DNA of 64,000 nucleotides from Halomonas sp. LBP4 (GTDB lineage Bacteria; Pseudomonadota; Gammaproteobacteria; Pseudomonadales; Halomonadaceae): positions 1-64,000 of the forward strand of contig NZ_PDOG01000009.1 of NCBI RefSeq assembly GCF_003202205.1. Reading direction: 5' to 3'. The position numbers and the translations under genes are program-made. The notes beneath the pieces were generated by a model. It saw nothing but the letters and a program-made list of their open reading frames with translations. It ran no database searches and had not been told where the DNA came from. The stretch's first letter is position 1, and the number at the start of each line of letters is the position of its first letter. Below, piece by piece: positions 35,627-43,747 of the stretch.

Positions 35627-36427
35627 ATGGATGCCATCGCCCTGGGCCCCGTGCTGATCTCCGTGCCCCGTCTCTATGCCTTCGCCGCTGCCCTGCTCCT
35701 GCTGCTGGCCAGCGCCTGTCTGCTCGGCCTGCCACGGCGCGAACACATCCGCTGGTTCAATGGCCTGGTGCTGGCCTGGCTGGTTGGCGCCCGCCTCGGC
35801 CATGTGGCCCTGAACCTGGACGCCTACGTCGCCGCGCCGCTGGATATCGTCAAGCTCTGGCAGCCGGGCTTTCATGGCCTGTGGGGCATGGTGGCGGCAC
35901 TGATCTGGACCGGCTGGGCCCTGCGCGCCCACCTGCTGCGCCTGATCGGTGCCATGGCCCTGGTGGTGGGCAGCTCGAGCCTGTGGCTGGTGCTGGTGAC
36001 CCTGGCCCCGCTGGGCGACGACATGCCGCTCGGGGAGCTGCCCGAACTGGCCCTCGAGGACCTCGACGGCAACCCGGTCGAGCTGCGCTCGCTGCGCGGC
36101 GAGCTGGTGGTGGTCAACCTCTGGGCCACCTGGTGCCCCCCCTGCCTGCGCGAGATGCCGCTGCTGGCCGAGGCCGACACCCGCGACGGCGTGACGGTCG
36201 TGGTGGCCAACCAGGGCGAGGACCTGCTGCAGGTCGTTCGCTATCTCGACGAACAGGACCTGGCGTTCCGCTACCCGCTGCTCGACCCGAGCCAGGAGCT
36301 GATGGTGTTGACGGAGTCTCCCGGGCTACCCACCACGGTGCTGTTCGACGCCGAGGGGCGTGCCGTGGAGCGCCACGTGGGTGAGCTCAGTCGCGCCCAG
36401 CTCGACGGCTGGCTGCGGAAGCACTGA
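35627..36427 (+). CDS. Lgt-like membrane domain fused to TlpA-type thioredoxin
   Basis: The 266-residue protein has four or so N-terminal membrane segments (to about residue 128) in which GARLGHVALNL and PLDIVKLWQPGFHGLWG resemble the first half of prolipoprotein diacylglyceryl transferase. A thioredoxin-like domain follows, with the active site WCPPC at residues 169-173 and the cis-proline loop GLPTTVLFD. The topology puts the redox domain in the periplasm, so a role as thiol-disulfide reductase is likely. The Lgt part is too short to carry the catalytic core and probably serves only as an anchor or electron-path scaffold. Confidence 0.78.
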   Translation: MDAIALGPVLISVPRLYAFAAALLLLLASACLLGLPRREHIRWFNGLVLAWLVGARLGHVALNLDAYVAAPLDIVKLWQPGFHGLWGMVAALIWTGWALRAHLLRLIGAMALVVGSSSLWLVLVTLAPLGDDMPLGELPELALEDLDGNPVELRSLRGELVVVNLWATWCPPCLREMPLLAEADTRDGVTVVVANQGEDLLQVVRYLDEQDLAFRYPLLDPSQELMVLTESPGLPTTVLFDAEGRAVERHVGELSRAQLDGWLRKH

Positions 36428-36434
36428 CGCCGCT

Positions 36435-36602
36435 CCAGGGCTATCGCAGATAGCAGCATTGCTCGGGGCTGATCCGTCGGCAGGCCTGCGCGGAGGCGCT
36501 GTGAACCCCTCCCTGGGCGCTACCTTTTCCATCCCTGGAAAAGGACCTCCTCTTCGGCCTGCCCCCGGCGCCCCTCGCTACAGTCAACTGCGATAGCCCT
36601 GG
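36435..36602. repeat. 168-base inverted-repeat element before rapA
   Basis: Perfect 14-base terminal inverted repeats, CCAGGGCTATCGCA (36435-36448) and TGCGATAGCCCTGG (36589-36602). Inside is a second palindrome CCTTTTCCA/TGGAAAAGG (36523-36544). It fills most of the gap between the thioredoxin gene and rapA. The internal 15-mer CTCGGGGCTGATCCG (36462-36476) recurs at 39707-39721, just after rapA. Confidence 0.7.
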
Positions 36603-36720
36603 ACGCCGCTCGTCACCACTTAAGCCGCGCCGGCCTTTGCTGTAAGATACCGCGCCCTGCTGCCGCCATCCCGGCGTTGGCGGCGAACGAGCGCACCGTT
36701 TCAGCATCCTCCGAGGCATC

Positions 36721-39684
36721 ATGAGCGACTATTCACCCGGCCAGCGCTGGATCAGCGACGGCGAAGCCGAACTCGGCCTGGGCACCATTCTCGGCTGCGA
36801 CTTCCGCAGCGTCACCGTGCTCTTCGGCGCCAGCCAGGAAACCCGCACCTACAGCAGCCGTCAGGCTCCGCTCACCCGGGTGGCGTTCGGCAGCGGCGAC
36901 CGCATCCAGGCCGCCGAGGGCTGGAACCTGACCGTCGACGACAGCAAGGAGGTCGACGGCCTGATCGTCTACATCGGCGAGGATGACCAGGGCGAGCTGC
37001 GCGAACTGCCCGAGGCCCAACTCGCCGACACCATGCAGTTCGACCAGGCCCGCGATCGCCTGCTCACCGGCCAGGTCGACCGCAACGACTGGTTCGACCT
37101 GCGCTTTCGCACCCTGCACCACTTCCACCGCATCGAGCAGAACCCGGCGCTGGGCCTGGCGGGGCCGCGCATCGACCTGATTCCCCACCAGCTCTACATC
37201 GCCGACGAGGTGGCCCGTCGTCACGCCCCGCGGGTGCTGCTCGCCGATGAGGTGGGCCTGGGCAAGACCATCGAGGCGGGCCTGATCCTGCACCGGCTGC
37301 TGCTCACCGGCCGCGCCGATCGGGCGCTGATCCTGGTGCCGGCGAGCCTCACCCACCAGTGGCTGGTGGAGCTGCTGCGCCGCTTCGCCCTCGAGGTGAC
37401 CCTGCTCGACGAACAGCAGAGCCAGGCCCACGGCGAGGCCAACCCCTTCGAGACCGGCCAGCTGGTGCTGGCCAGCCAGGACTGGTTGTTCGCCAACCCC
37501 CACCGCCAGACCCAGGCCGAGGCCTGCGACTGGGACCTGCTGATCGTCGACGAGGCCCACCACCTCGAGTGGTCCGCCGAGATGGTGGGGCCGGGCTATG
37601 CCTGCGTGGAGCGGCTGGCGACGGCGGTGCCGGGCCTGCTGCTGCTCACCGCGACCCCGGAGCAGATGGGACTGGAAAGCCACTTCGCCCGGCTGCGGCT
37701 ACTCGACCCGGACCGCTACCACAGCCTCGAGCGCTTCCGCGAGGAGGAGGCCCACTACGTCGAGGTGGCCGAGGCGATCGATGCCCTCGACCGCCTGCCC
37801 GGCGGGACGACCGACCGCGGGGACGACGATCGCCAGCGGATCACCGCGGTGATCGACGAGCCGGACAGCCTGGCGCTGCTCGAGGCCCTGGCCGATCACG
37901 AGAGCGACGCGGCCCGGCAGGCCGCCGCCCGCGACCAGCTGCGCGACCAGCTGCTCGACCGCCACGGCACCGGCCGGGTGATGTTCCGCAACAGCCGTCG
38001 CCACGTAGGCGGCTTTCCCGAGCGCCGCCTGCATGTCGCCCGCCTCGAGCTGCCGTCGTCCTACCGCCGGGTGCTGCGCCGCCTGGAGCGCGACGAGGAC
38101 TACCTGGACGAGCTGCTGATCGAGACCGGCCTCGACCATCCGGAGGTGCTGGTCTACCTGGACACCATGTACCGGGCGCTGGCTGACGACCCGCTCAACA
38201 CCGAGCCCTGGTGGCAGTTCGACCCCCGCGTCACCTGGCTGCTGGAGCGGCTCGCCGACACCGCTGAGGGCGGCTTCGCCGACGACAAGGTGCTGGTGAT
38301 CGCCCATGACCGCGAGACCGCCCAGGGCCTGGCCGAGGGTCTGCGCGTGCTGGGCGGCTACCATGCCCCGGTGTTCCACGAGGGCCTCTCGCTGGTGGAG
38401 CGCGACCGCGCCGCCGCCGCCTTCGCCGACGAGGAGGAGGGCTGCCAGGTGCTGGTCTGCTCGGAGATCGGCTCCGAGGGGCGCAACTTCCAGTTCTGCC
38501 GCCACCTGGTGATGTTCGACCTGCCGCTGCATCCGGACCAGCTCGAGCAGCGCATCGGGCGGCTCGACCGCATCGGCCAGCGCCATGCCATCGAACTCCA
38601 CGTGCCGGTGTTCGAGCAGAGCCCCGGCGAGAAGCTGCTGCGCTGGTACCATCAGGGCATGGACGCCTTCAGCAGCCCCCATGGGGTGGGCAGCGAGATC
38701 TTCGCCGCCTTCGGCGACGCCCTGGCCGACGCCCTGCTCGACGACGAGAGCCTCGCGGAGGTGATCGAGGAGACCCGGGCGCTGTTCGAGAGCCGCCTGG
38801 CCGAGCGCGACGCCGGCCGTAACCGCCTGCTGGAGCTCAACGCCTGTCGCTTCGATCGCGCCGAGACGGTCGCCGCGGCGATCCGCGAGCTCGACGAGGA
38901 TCGCGCCCTGCCGCGCTACCTGGACCAGGCGCTGGACATCTTCGGCGTCGACAGCCAGGAGCTCGGTGGCGGCATCCTCCACCTGCGGCCGAGCCCGCAG
39001 ATGCTCGACGGCCTGCCGGGGCTGGTGAAGGGCGAGGAGGGCTTCTCGGCCACCTTCTCCCGGCGGCTCGCCCTGGCCCGTGACGACGTCCAGCGCCTTT
39101 CCTGGGAGCACCCCCTGCTGCGCGAGATGATGGGGCGCATCCTCGACGGCACCATGGGCAATACGGCCCTGGCGCTGCTCAAGCATCCGTCGATTCCCGC
39201 CGGCCGGCTGATGGCCGAACTGGTCTTCCGCACCCACTGCCCGGCGCCCAAGCGATTGCACCTCAACCGCTTCCTGCCACCTACCGCAGTGCGGATACTG
39301 CTCGACGAATCCGGCGCCAGCCTCACCGACAAGGTCTCCTTCACCGGGCTGTCGAAGAACCTGCAGAAGGTCAAGAAGGCCATGGCCCGCGACCTGATCC
39401 GCAGCCGCCACGACCAGCTGCGCGAGCTGATCGACCGCGGCGAGACGGAAGCCGAGCGGGAGCTCTCCTCCATCGTCGAGGCGGCCCAGCGGCGCATGCG
39501 TGCCGAACTGGACGGTGAACTCAACCGCCTGGAGGCGCTGGCCCTCCACAACCCGGCGGTCCGCGACGACGAGCTCCAGGCCCTGCGCGAGGAGCGCAGC
39601 GCCCTGGACGCCGCCATCGAGGGCACCCGCCTGCGCCTGGACGCCGTGCGGGTCATCGTCACGGTGGGCGAGGAGACGCGCTGA
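36721..39684 (+). CDS. rapA: RNA polymerase-associated ATPase RapA
   Basis: SWI2/SNF2-type ATPase that recycles RNA polymerase. The protein of 987 residues has N-terminal Tudor-like domains (GQRWISDGEAELGLGT...), a helicase core with Walker A DEVGLGKT at 176-183 and DEAH at 277-280, the C-terminal helicase lobe (IGSEGRNFQF, EQRIGRLDRIGQ) and RapA-specific C-terminal regions. It is slightly longer than the E. coli protein (968). TGTAAGAT at 36641-36648 could be its extended -10. The gene is flanked by repeat-derived sequence on both sides. Confidence 0.96.
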   Translation: MSDYSPGQRWISDGEAELGLGTILGCDFRSVTVLFGASQETRTYSSRQAPLTRVAFGSGDRIQAAEGWNLTVDDSKEVDGLIVYIGEDDQGELRELPEAQLADTMQFDQARDRLLTGQVDRNDWFDLRFRTLHHFHRIEQNPALGLAGPRIDLIPHQLYIADEVARRHAPRVLLADEVGLGKTIEAGLILHRLLLTGRADRALILVPASLTHQWLVELLRRFALEVTLLDEQQSQAHGEANPFETGQLVLASQDWLFANPHRQTQAEACDWDLLIVDEAHHLEWSAEMVGPGYACVERLATAVPGLLLLTATPEQMGLESHFARLRLLDPDRYHSLERFREEEAHYVEVAEAIDALDRLPGGTTDRGDDDRQRITAVIDEPDSLALLEALADHESDAARQAAARDQLRDQLLDRHGTGRVMFRNSRRHVGGFPERRLHVARLELPSSYRRVLRRLERDEDYLDELLIETGLDHPEVLVYLDTMYRALADDPLNTEPWWQFDPRVTWLLERLADTAEGGFADDKVLVIAHDRETAQGLAEGLRVLGGYHAPVFHEGLSLVERDRAAAAFADEEEGCQVLVCSEIGSEGRNFQFCRHLVMFDLPLHPDQLEQRIGRLDRIGQRHAIELHVPVFEQSPGEKLLRWYHQGMDAFSSPHGVGSEIFAAFGDALADALLDDESLAEVIEETRALFESRLAERDAGRNRLLELNACRFDRAETVAAAIRELDEDRALPRYLDQALDIFGVDSQELGGGILHLRPSPQMLDGLPGLVKGEEGFSATFSRRLALARDDVQRLSWEHPLLREMMGRILDGTMGNTALALLKHPSIPAGRLMAELVFRTHCPAPKRLHLNRFLPPTAVRILLDESGASLTDKVSFTGLSKNLQKVKKAMARDLIRSRHDQLRELIDRGETEAERELSSIVEAAQRRMRAELDGELNRLEALALHNPAVRDDELQALREERSALDAAIEGTRLRLDAVRVIVTVGEETR

Positions 39685-39739
39685 GGCCATCTAGCCCGGA
39701 AAATGCCTCGGGGCTGATCCGGCGATACGGCTCAGGACA

Positions 39740-40645
39740 TCAGCCCAGGATATCGGCCAGGGCCTGCTCCAGCGTCGGGAACTTGAACTCGAAGCCGGCG
39801 TCGAGCAGGCGTTGCGGGCGCATGTCGGCCCCGGTCAGCAACAGCCGCGACATCTCGCCGAAGGCGGTCTCGAGCACGATGGCGGGCACCGGGAAGATCG
39901 CCGGGCGGCCCAGCTGCTTCGCCAGCACCCGGGTGAACTCCGCATTGGTCACCGGATGCGGCGCACTGCCGTTGAAGGGCCCCTCGAGCTCCTCGCCGTC
40001 GAGCAGGAAGAGGATCGCCCGCACCAGGTCCTCCCGGTGCACCCAGGGCATGAACTGGGTGCCGTCACCGAACCGCCCCCCCAGGCCCAGCTTGAACGGC
40101 GGCAGCATCTTCTGCAGGCTGCCGCCGCCGGCGTCGAGCACCAGGCCGATGCGCAGGATCGCCACGCGGGTGCCGAAGTCCGCCGCCTCCCTGGCGGCAT
40201 CCTCCCAGCGCTTGCACAGGCGATAGGCGAACTCGTCATGGGGCGGGGTCTCCTCGGTCACCTCCCGGTCGCCCTGGTCGCCGTAGTAGCCCATGGCCGA
40301 GGCCGACACCATCACGGCGGGCGCGCGCCCGCCGGTCGCGGTGAGCTGTTCGCAGAGCATCACCAGGTCGCGGGTGATATTGACCCGCGAGTCGATGAGC
40401 CGCTTCTTCTGGTCGTCGCTCCAGCGCCGGGCGGCGATGGACTCGCCGGCCAGGTTGACGATGGCGTCCGGCGGAGTGTCGACGAAATCCAGCACCGAAC
40501 GGCGGATGTCGGTGCCGCTCGGCAAGCGGTCACGCACCCGGTCCGGCTCCCGGGAGACCACCAGCAGGCGATGCCCGGCCTCCTTGAGCCGCCGACACAG
40601 CCGCTGCCCGACGAAGCCGCTCCCCCCCGTGATCAGCACTCGCAT
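39740..40645 (-). CDS. yfcH: TIGR01777-family NAD(P)-binding epimerase (YfcH-like)
   Basis: A 301-residue extended short-chain dehydrogenase. The Rossmann motif ITGGSGFVGQRL is at the N terminus, followed by NLAGESIAARRW and YYGDQGDREVTEETP, both typical of TIGR01777 proteins, and a C-terminal DUF1731 end (GFEFKFPTLEQALADIL). The activity is unknown. The family often sits with photolyase and MerR/LitR genes in light-induced clusters. Here the start region faces a pair of 11-bp repeats, and the regulator and photolyase are 0.7-1.6 kb away. Confidence 0.9.
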   Translation of the reverse strand: MRVLITGGSGFVGQRLCRRLKEAGHRLLVVSREPDRVRDRLPSGTDIRRSVLDFVDTPPDAIVNLAGESIAARRWSDDQKKRLIDSRVNITRDLVMLCEQLTATGGRAPAVMVSASAMGYYGDQGDREVTEETPPHDEFAYRLCKRWEDAAREAADFGTRVAILRIGLVLDAGGGSLQKMLPPFKLGLGGRFGDGTQFMPWVHREDLVRAILFLLDGEELEGPFNGSAPHPVTNAEFTRVLAKQLGRPAIFPVPAIVLETAFGEMSRLLLTGADMRPQRLLDAGFEFKFPTLEQALADILG

Positions 40646-40672
40646 CGTGGATCCCTCCTCTGCGCCAATGAG

Positions 40673-40694
40673 TTATACAGTCGTTGTACACTTC
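40673..40694. promoter_or_regulatory. tandem 11-bp direct repeats (CarH/LitR-like operator)
   Basis: TTATACAGTCG followed directly by TTGTACACTTC: two TTnTACA boxes with an exact 11-base period, between yfcH (minus) and cbiX (plus). CarH-type regulators bind 11-bp direct repeats with a TACA core. Confidence 0.5.
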
Positions 40695-40836
40695 TGCTAG
40701 TCTAGCTGAAAAGCCTTCAGCTGCGCGAGCCTGCGGTGTCCACGGCACTGCCCGCCTCGCCCCTGCGGGCCTGGACGCCCGGTTCCTCCCCCGGGCACTA
40801 CCGAATCCCGACCCACGACAGAGGAGATCCACCGGC

Positions 40837-41217
40837 ATGCGCTACGCCCTGATCCTGCTCGCCCACGGCTCCAGCGACCCTCGCTGGCGGGCCCCCTTCG
40901 AGCACTTGGCCGAGGCACTCGCCCGCCGCCTGGAGACCCCCTTGCAACTCGCCTACATGGAACTCAGCGAGCCCTCCCTGGAAACCACCGTGGCCGAGCT
41001 GGCCGCGGCGGGGGTCGAGCGCGCCGAGATCCTGCCGCTGTTCTTCGCCGCGGGGCGCCACCTGCGCCAGGACGTCCCCGGGCAGGTCGAGGTCCTCGCC
41101 GAGGCCCACCCCGGCATCGACCTGCGCCTGCTGCCACCGGTGGGCGAGCACCCGGCCTTCGTCGAGGCCCTGGCCGCCGTGATCGCCGAACAGGCCGGGG
41201 AAGCCTCCTCCGGCTGA
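40837..41217 (+). CDS. small CbiX/SirB-type chelatase-like protein
   Basis: A 126-residue single-domain chelatase of the CbiX family: LLAHGSSDPRWRAPFEHLA at the start with the metal-binding His, and LPLFFAAGRHLRQDVPGQV with the second His. Such short proteins insert cobalt, iron or nickel into sirohydrochlorin-type tetrapyrroles. No other cobalamin or siroheme gene is in the window, so the metal and pathway are open. Its position between a TIGR01777 gene and a cobalamin-type regulator is suggestive but not proof of a link. Confidence 0.82.
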   Translation: MRYALILLAHGSSDPRWRAPFEHLAEALARRLETPLQLAYMELSEPSLETTVAELAAAGVERAEILPLFFAAGRHLRQDVPGQVEVLAEAHPGIDLRLLPPVGEHPAFVEALAAVIAEQAGEASSG

Positions 41218-41245
41218 AAGGTCGGGGCGGATACCCGGCACCATG

Positions 41246-41274
41246 TTGTACATTGACAGTGACTTGTACAAAAT
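41246..41274 (+). promoter_or_regulatory. operator-like repeats before the MerR regulator
   Basis: TTGTACA at 41246 is followed by TTGACAGTGAC (41253-41263) and TTGTACAAAAT (41264-41274). The last two are tandem with an 11-base period, the same as at 40673-40694. They lie 65 bases before the regulator start and suggest self-regulation. Confidence 0.5.
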
Positions 41275-41340
41275 CAGCCCCTGAACGCCGGCCGCCTCGA
41301 CACCGGCGGGGCAAGGGATCAGCAAGAGGCACAGCCGCCC

Positions 41341-42255
41341 ATGAGTGACAAGGCGACCCACCCGGCCGACACACCGCTCTACCCGATCCGGGAGGTCTCC
41401 CGGCTGACCGGCGTCAATTCGGTCACCCTGCGGGCCTGGGAGCGCCGTTACGGCCTGATCAGGCCCCGCCGCACACCCAAGGGCCACCGCCTCTACGCCC
41501 GTGACGACATCGAGCGCATCGAACGCATCCTCCAGTGGCTGAGCCGCGGCGTGCCGGTCAGCCAGGTCCGCGAGCTGCTCGAGCAACCCGAGCCGGCCGA
41601 GTCGCCGACGCCCTCCGCCGGCGACTGGCCGAGCCAGCGACACCAGCTGGTCGCCGCCCTGGAAGCCTTCGACCTGATCCGGCTGGAGACCCTGTTCAAC
41701 CAGAGCCTGGCGCTCTACCCGGTGACGACCTGCATCGCCGAATTCTGGCAGCCGGTGGTCCGCGAGCTGGAGGAGCGCTGGGACGACCAGCTCGGGGCCC
41801 TGCTCCAGCGCCGCACCCTCGAGGCCTTCCTGCGCACCCGTATCGGCACGCGGCTCTATCATGCCAACCAGAGCGCCGCCGGCCCGCTGGTGCTGATCGG
41901 CCAGTTGCCGGACGACCCCGGTCCGCTGTGGATGCTGCTGGCGGCGCTGACCGCCAGCGACCAGGGCTATCGGGTGCAGCTGTTCGATGCCCCCCTGCCG
42001 TTCACCGAGCTGCCGCTGGCCATGGAGCGCTTCCACGCCGCGGCCCTGCTGCTCGCCAGCGGCAAGGCCGAGCGCGCCGACCTGATCCGCCGCCAGCTGC
42101 CGCGCCTGGCCGAGCAGCTCGATGCTCCCCTCGCCCTGTGCGGCCCGGTGGCTCGCATCCGGGCCGCCGAGCTGGACCCGAGCCGGGTCGAAGTGCTCGG
42201 CGACGACCTGCCCGAGGCCATCACCCGCCTGGGTTCGCTGATCCGGGATAGCTGA
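41341..42255 (+). CDS. MerR-family regulator, CarH/LitR-like with altered cobalamin pocket
   Basis: A 304-residue regulator with an N-terminal MerR winged helix (residues 14-80: YPIREVSRLTGVNSVTLRAWERRYGL) and a C-terminal part laid out like the helical bundle plus B12-binding domain of CarH/LitR. The bundle Trp is kept (W147), but the expected Glu-His ten residues later is Arg157-Arg158. Where DxHxxG should supply the lower His ligand, the protein reads LPDDPGPLWML with no His. It probably does not bind cobalamin in the known way. It shares an operon with the photolyase gene (18 bases apart). Confidence 0.82.
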   Translation: MSDKATHPADTPLYPIREVSRLTGVNSVTLRAWERRYGLIRPRRTPKGHRLYARDDIERIERILQWLSRGVPVSQVRELLEQPEPAESPTPSAGDWPSQRHQLVAALEAFDLIRLETLFNQSLALYPVTTCIAEFWQPVVRELEERWDDQLGALLQRRTLEAFLRTRIGTRLYHANQSAAGPLVLIGQLPDDPGPLWMLLAALTASDQGYRVQLFDAPLPFTELPLAMERFHAAALLLASGKAERADLIRRQLPRLAEQLDAPLALCGPVARIRAAELDPSRVEVLGDDLPEAITRLGSLIRDS

Positions 42256-42273
42256 ACGACCGCTGGAGCCCCC

Positions 42274-43692
42274 ATGCCCGCCCCCATCCTGATCTGGTTC
42301 CGCAGCGACCTGCGCGTCCACGACAACCGCGCCCTGGCCGCCGCCGCCCGCCAGGGGCCGGTGGTCGCGGTCTTCCTGCGCTGCCTGCCCCACTGGCAGC
42401 GCCACGGCCACGGCGCCAACAAGCTCGACTTCTGGGCCCGCGGGGTGGCGGCCCTCAAGGTCTCCCTCGAGGGCCTCCACATTCCGCTGCTCCACCGGGA
42501 GCTCGACGACTTCGCCGAGGCCCCGGCGGCGCTGCTGGCCGTCGCCCGGGACACCGGCGCCCGGACACTGCACTTCAACCATGAGTACCCCCTCGACGAG
42601 AGGCGCCGCGACGAAGCCGTGATCGGCGCCTTCGCGGCCGCCGGCCTGGCGGCCCGGGGCCATCACGACAGCGTCGCCTTTGCTCCCGGTGAACTGCTCA
42701 CCGGCAAGGGCGACGTCTACGGCGTCTTCACCCCCTTCGCCAAGGCCTGGCACCACCGGCTTAGCGCAGAGCGCATCGCCCTGCACGAGGCGCCGGCGCC
42801 CCAGGCACGCCTGCCCATCGCCCCGGACCCGCTGCCCGAGCTGCCGGCACTCGACGACCCCCCGGTCGATGACCGGCTCTGGCCCGCCGGCGAGGGCCCC
42901 GCCGCCGACCGGCTCGAGCGCTTCCTGTGCTTTCGCGGCCGCCACTATGCCCGCCAGCGCGACGTCCCGGCGATCCGCGGCACCAGCGAGCTGTCGCCCT
43001 ACCTGGCGCTGGGGATGCTCTCCCACCGCCGGTGCCTGCAGGCGGTGCTGGCCGAGAACGCCGGCAGCCTCGCCGAGGGCGATGCGGGGCTCACGGCCTG
43101 GGTCAACGAACTGGTGTGGCGGGAGTTCTACCGGCACGTCGCCTTCGGCTTTCCCCGGGTCTGTCGCCGTCGCGCCTTCCAGGCCCACACCGAGGCCCTC
43201 GCCTGGCGCGACGACGACGCCGGCTTTCGTGCCTGGTGCGAGGGGCGCACCGGCTATCCCATCGTCGATGCGGCCATGCGCCAGCTGGTGGCCACCGGCT
43301 GGATGCACAACCGCCTGCGCATGATCACCGCCATGTTCCTGGCCAAGCACCTGCTGATCGACTGGCGCCACGGCGAGGCCTTCTTCCTGCGCCACCTGGT
43401 CGACGGCGAGTTCTGCGCCAACAACGGCGGCTGGCAGTGGGCGGCCTCCACCGGCACCGATGCCGCCCCCTACTTCCGCATCTTCAACCCCACCACCCAG
43501 TCGCAGCGCTTCGACCCGGACGGCGCCTTCCTCGCCGAGTGGCTGCCCGAGCTCGCCGCCTTGCCGGTCCGGGCCCGCCATGCACCGCCCCGGGACCCGG
43601 TCGGCGGCCTCGACTACCCGCCCCCCATCGTCGACCACAAGGCCGCCCGGGCCCGCGCCCTGGACGCCTTCAAGGCCCTCAGGCCGGCCTGA
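42274..43692 (+). CDS. phrB: deoxyribodipyrimidine photolyase (CPD, class I)
   Basis: Blue-light enzyme that splits cyclobutane pyrimidine dimers using FAD and an antenna pigment. The 472-residue protein has the N-terminal antenna domain (LIWFRSDLRVHDNRAL) and the C-terminal FAD domain with TSELSPYLALGMLSHRR, NELVWREFYRH, the electron-transfer Trp residues and the WMHNRLRMITAMFLAKHLLIDWRHGE signature region in two parts. NGGWQWAASTGTDAAPYFRIFNP confirms a CPD photolyase rather than a cryptochrome-DASH. Downstream of the MerR regulator, presumably under its control. Confidence 0.95.
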   Translation: MPAPILIWFRSDLRVHDNRALAAAARQGPVVAVFLRCLPHWQRHGHGANKLDFWARGVAALKVSLEGLHIPLLHRELDDFAEAPAALLAVARDTGARTLHFNHEYPLDERRRDEAVIGAFAAAGLAARGHHDSVAFAPGELLTGKGDVYGVFTPFAKAWHHRLSAERIALHEAPAPQARLPIAPDPLPELPALDDPPVDDRLWPAGEGPAADRLERFLCFRGRHYARQRDVPAIRGTSELSPYLALGMLSHRRCLQAVLAENAGSLAEGDAGLTAWVNELVWREFYRHVAFGFPRVCRRRAFQAHTEALAWRDDDAGFRAWCEGRTGYPIVDAAMRQLVATGWMHNRLRMITAMFLAKHLLIDWRHGEAFFLRHLVDGEFCANNGGWQWAASTGTDAAPYFRIFNPTTQSQRFDPDGAFLAEWLPELAALPVRARHAPPRDPVGGLDYPPPIVDHKAARARALDAFKALRPA

Positions 43693-43723
43693 CCCCCGCT
43701 CACTCCACCGGGAGGACATCGCC

Positions 43724-43747
43724 ATGCACCGGGCCCGCCCAGGCTAG
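43724..43747 (+). pseudogene. seven-codon remnant with intact ribosome site
   Basis: ATG CAC CGG and four more codons end in TAG, preceded by the excellent site GGGAGGACATCGCC. The stop overlaps the end of the convergent GGDEF-EAL gene. The start of a gene that once followed phrB may have been cut off here; a chance occurrence is also possible. Confidence 0.3.

Noticed and set aside
40798..43725. Open frame of 975 codons on the minus strand
   Set aside because: Antisense to cbiX, the MerR gene and phrB, each with clear family motifs; composition is Gly/Ala/Glu/Val-rich as expected for a shadow frame.
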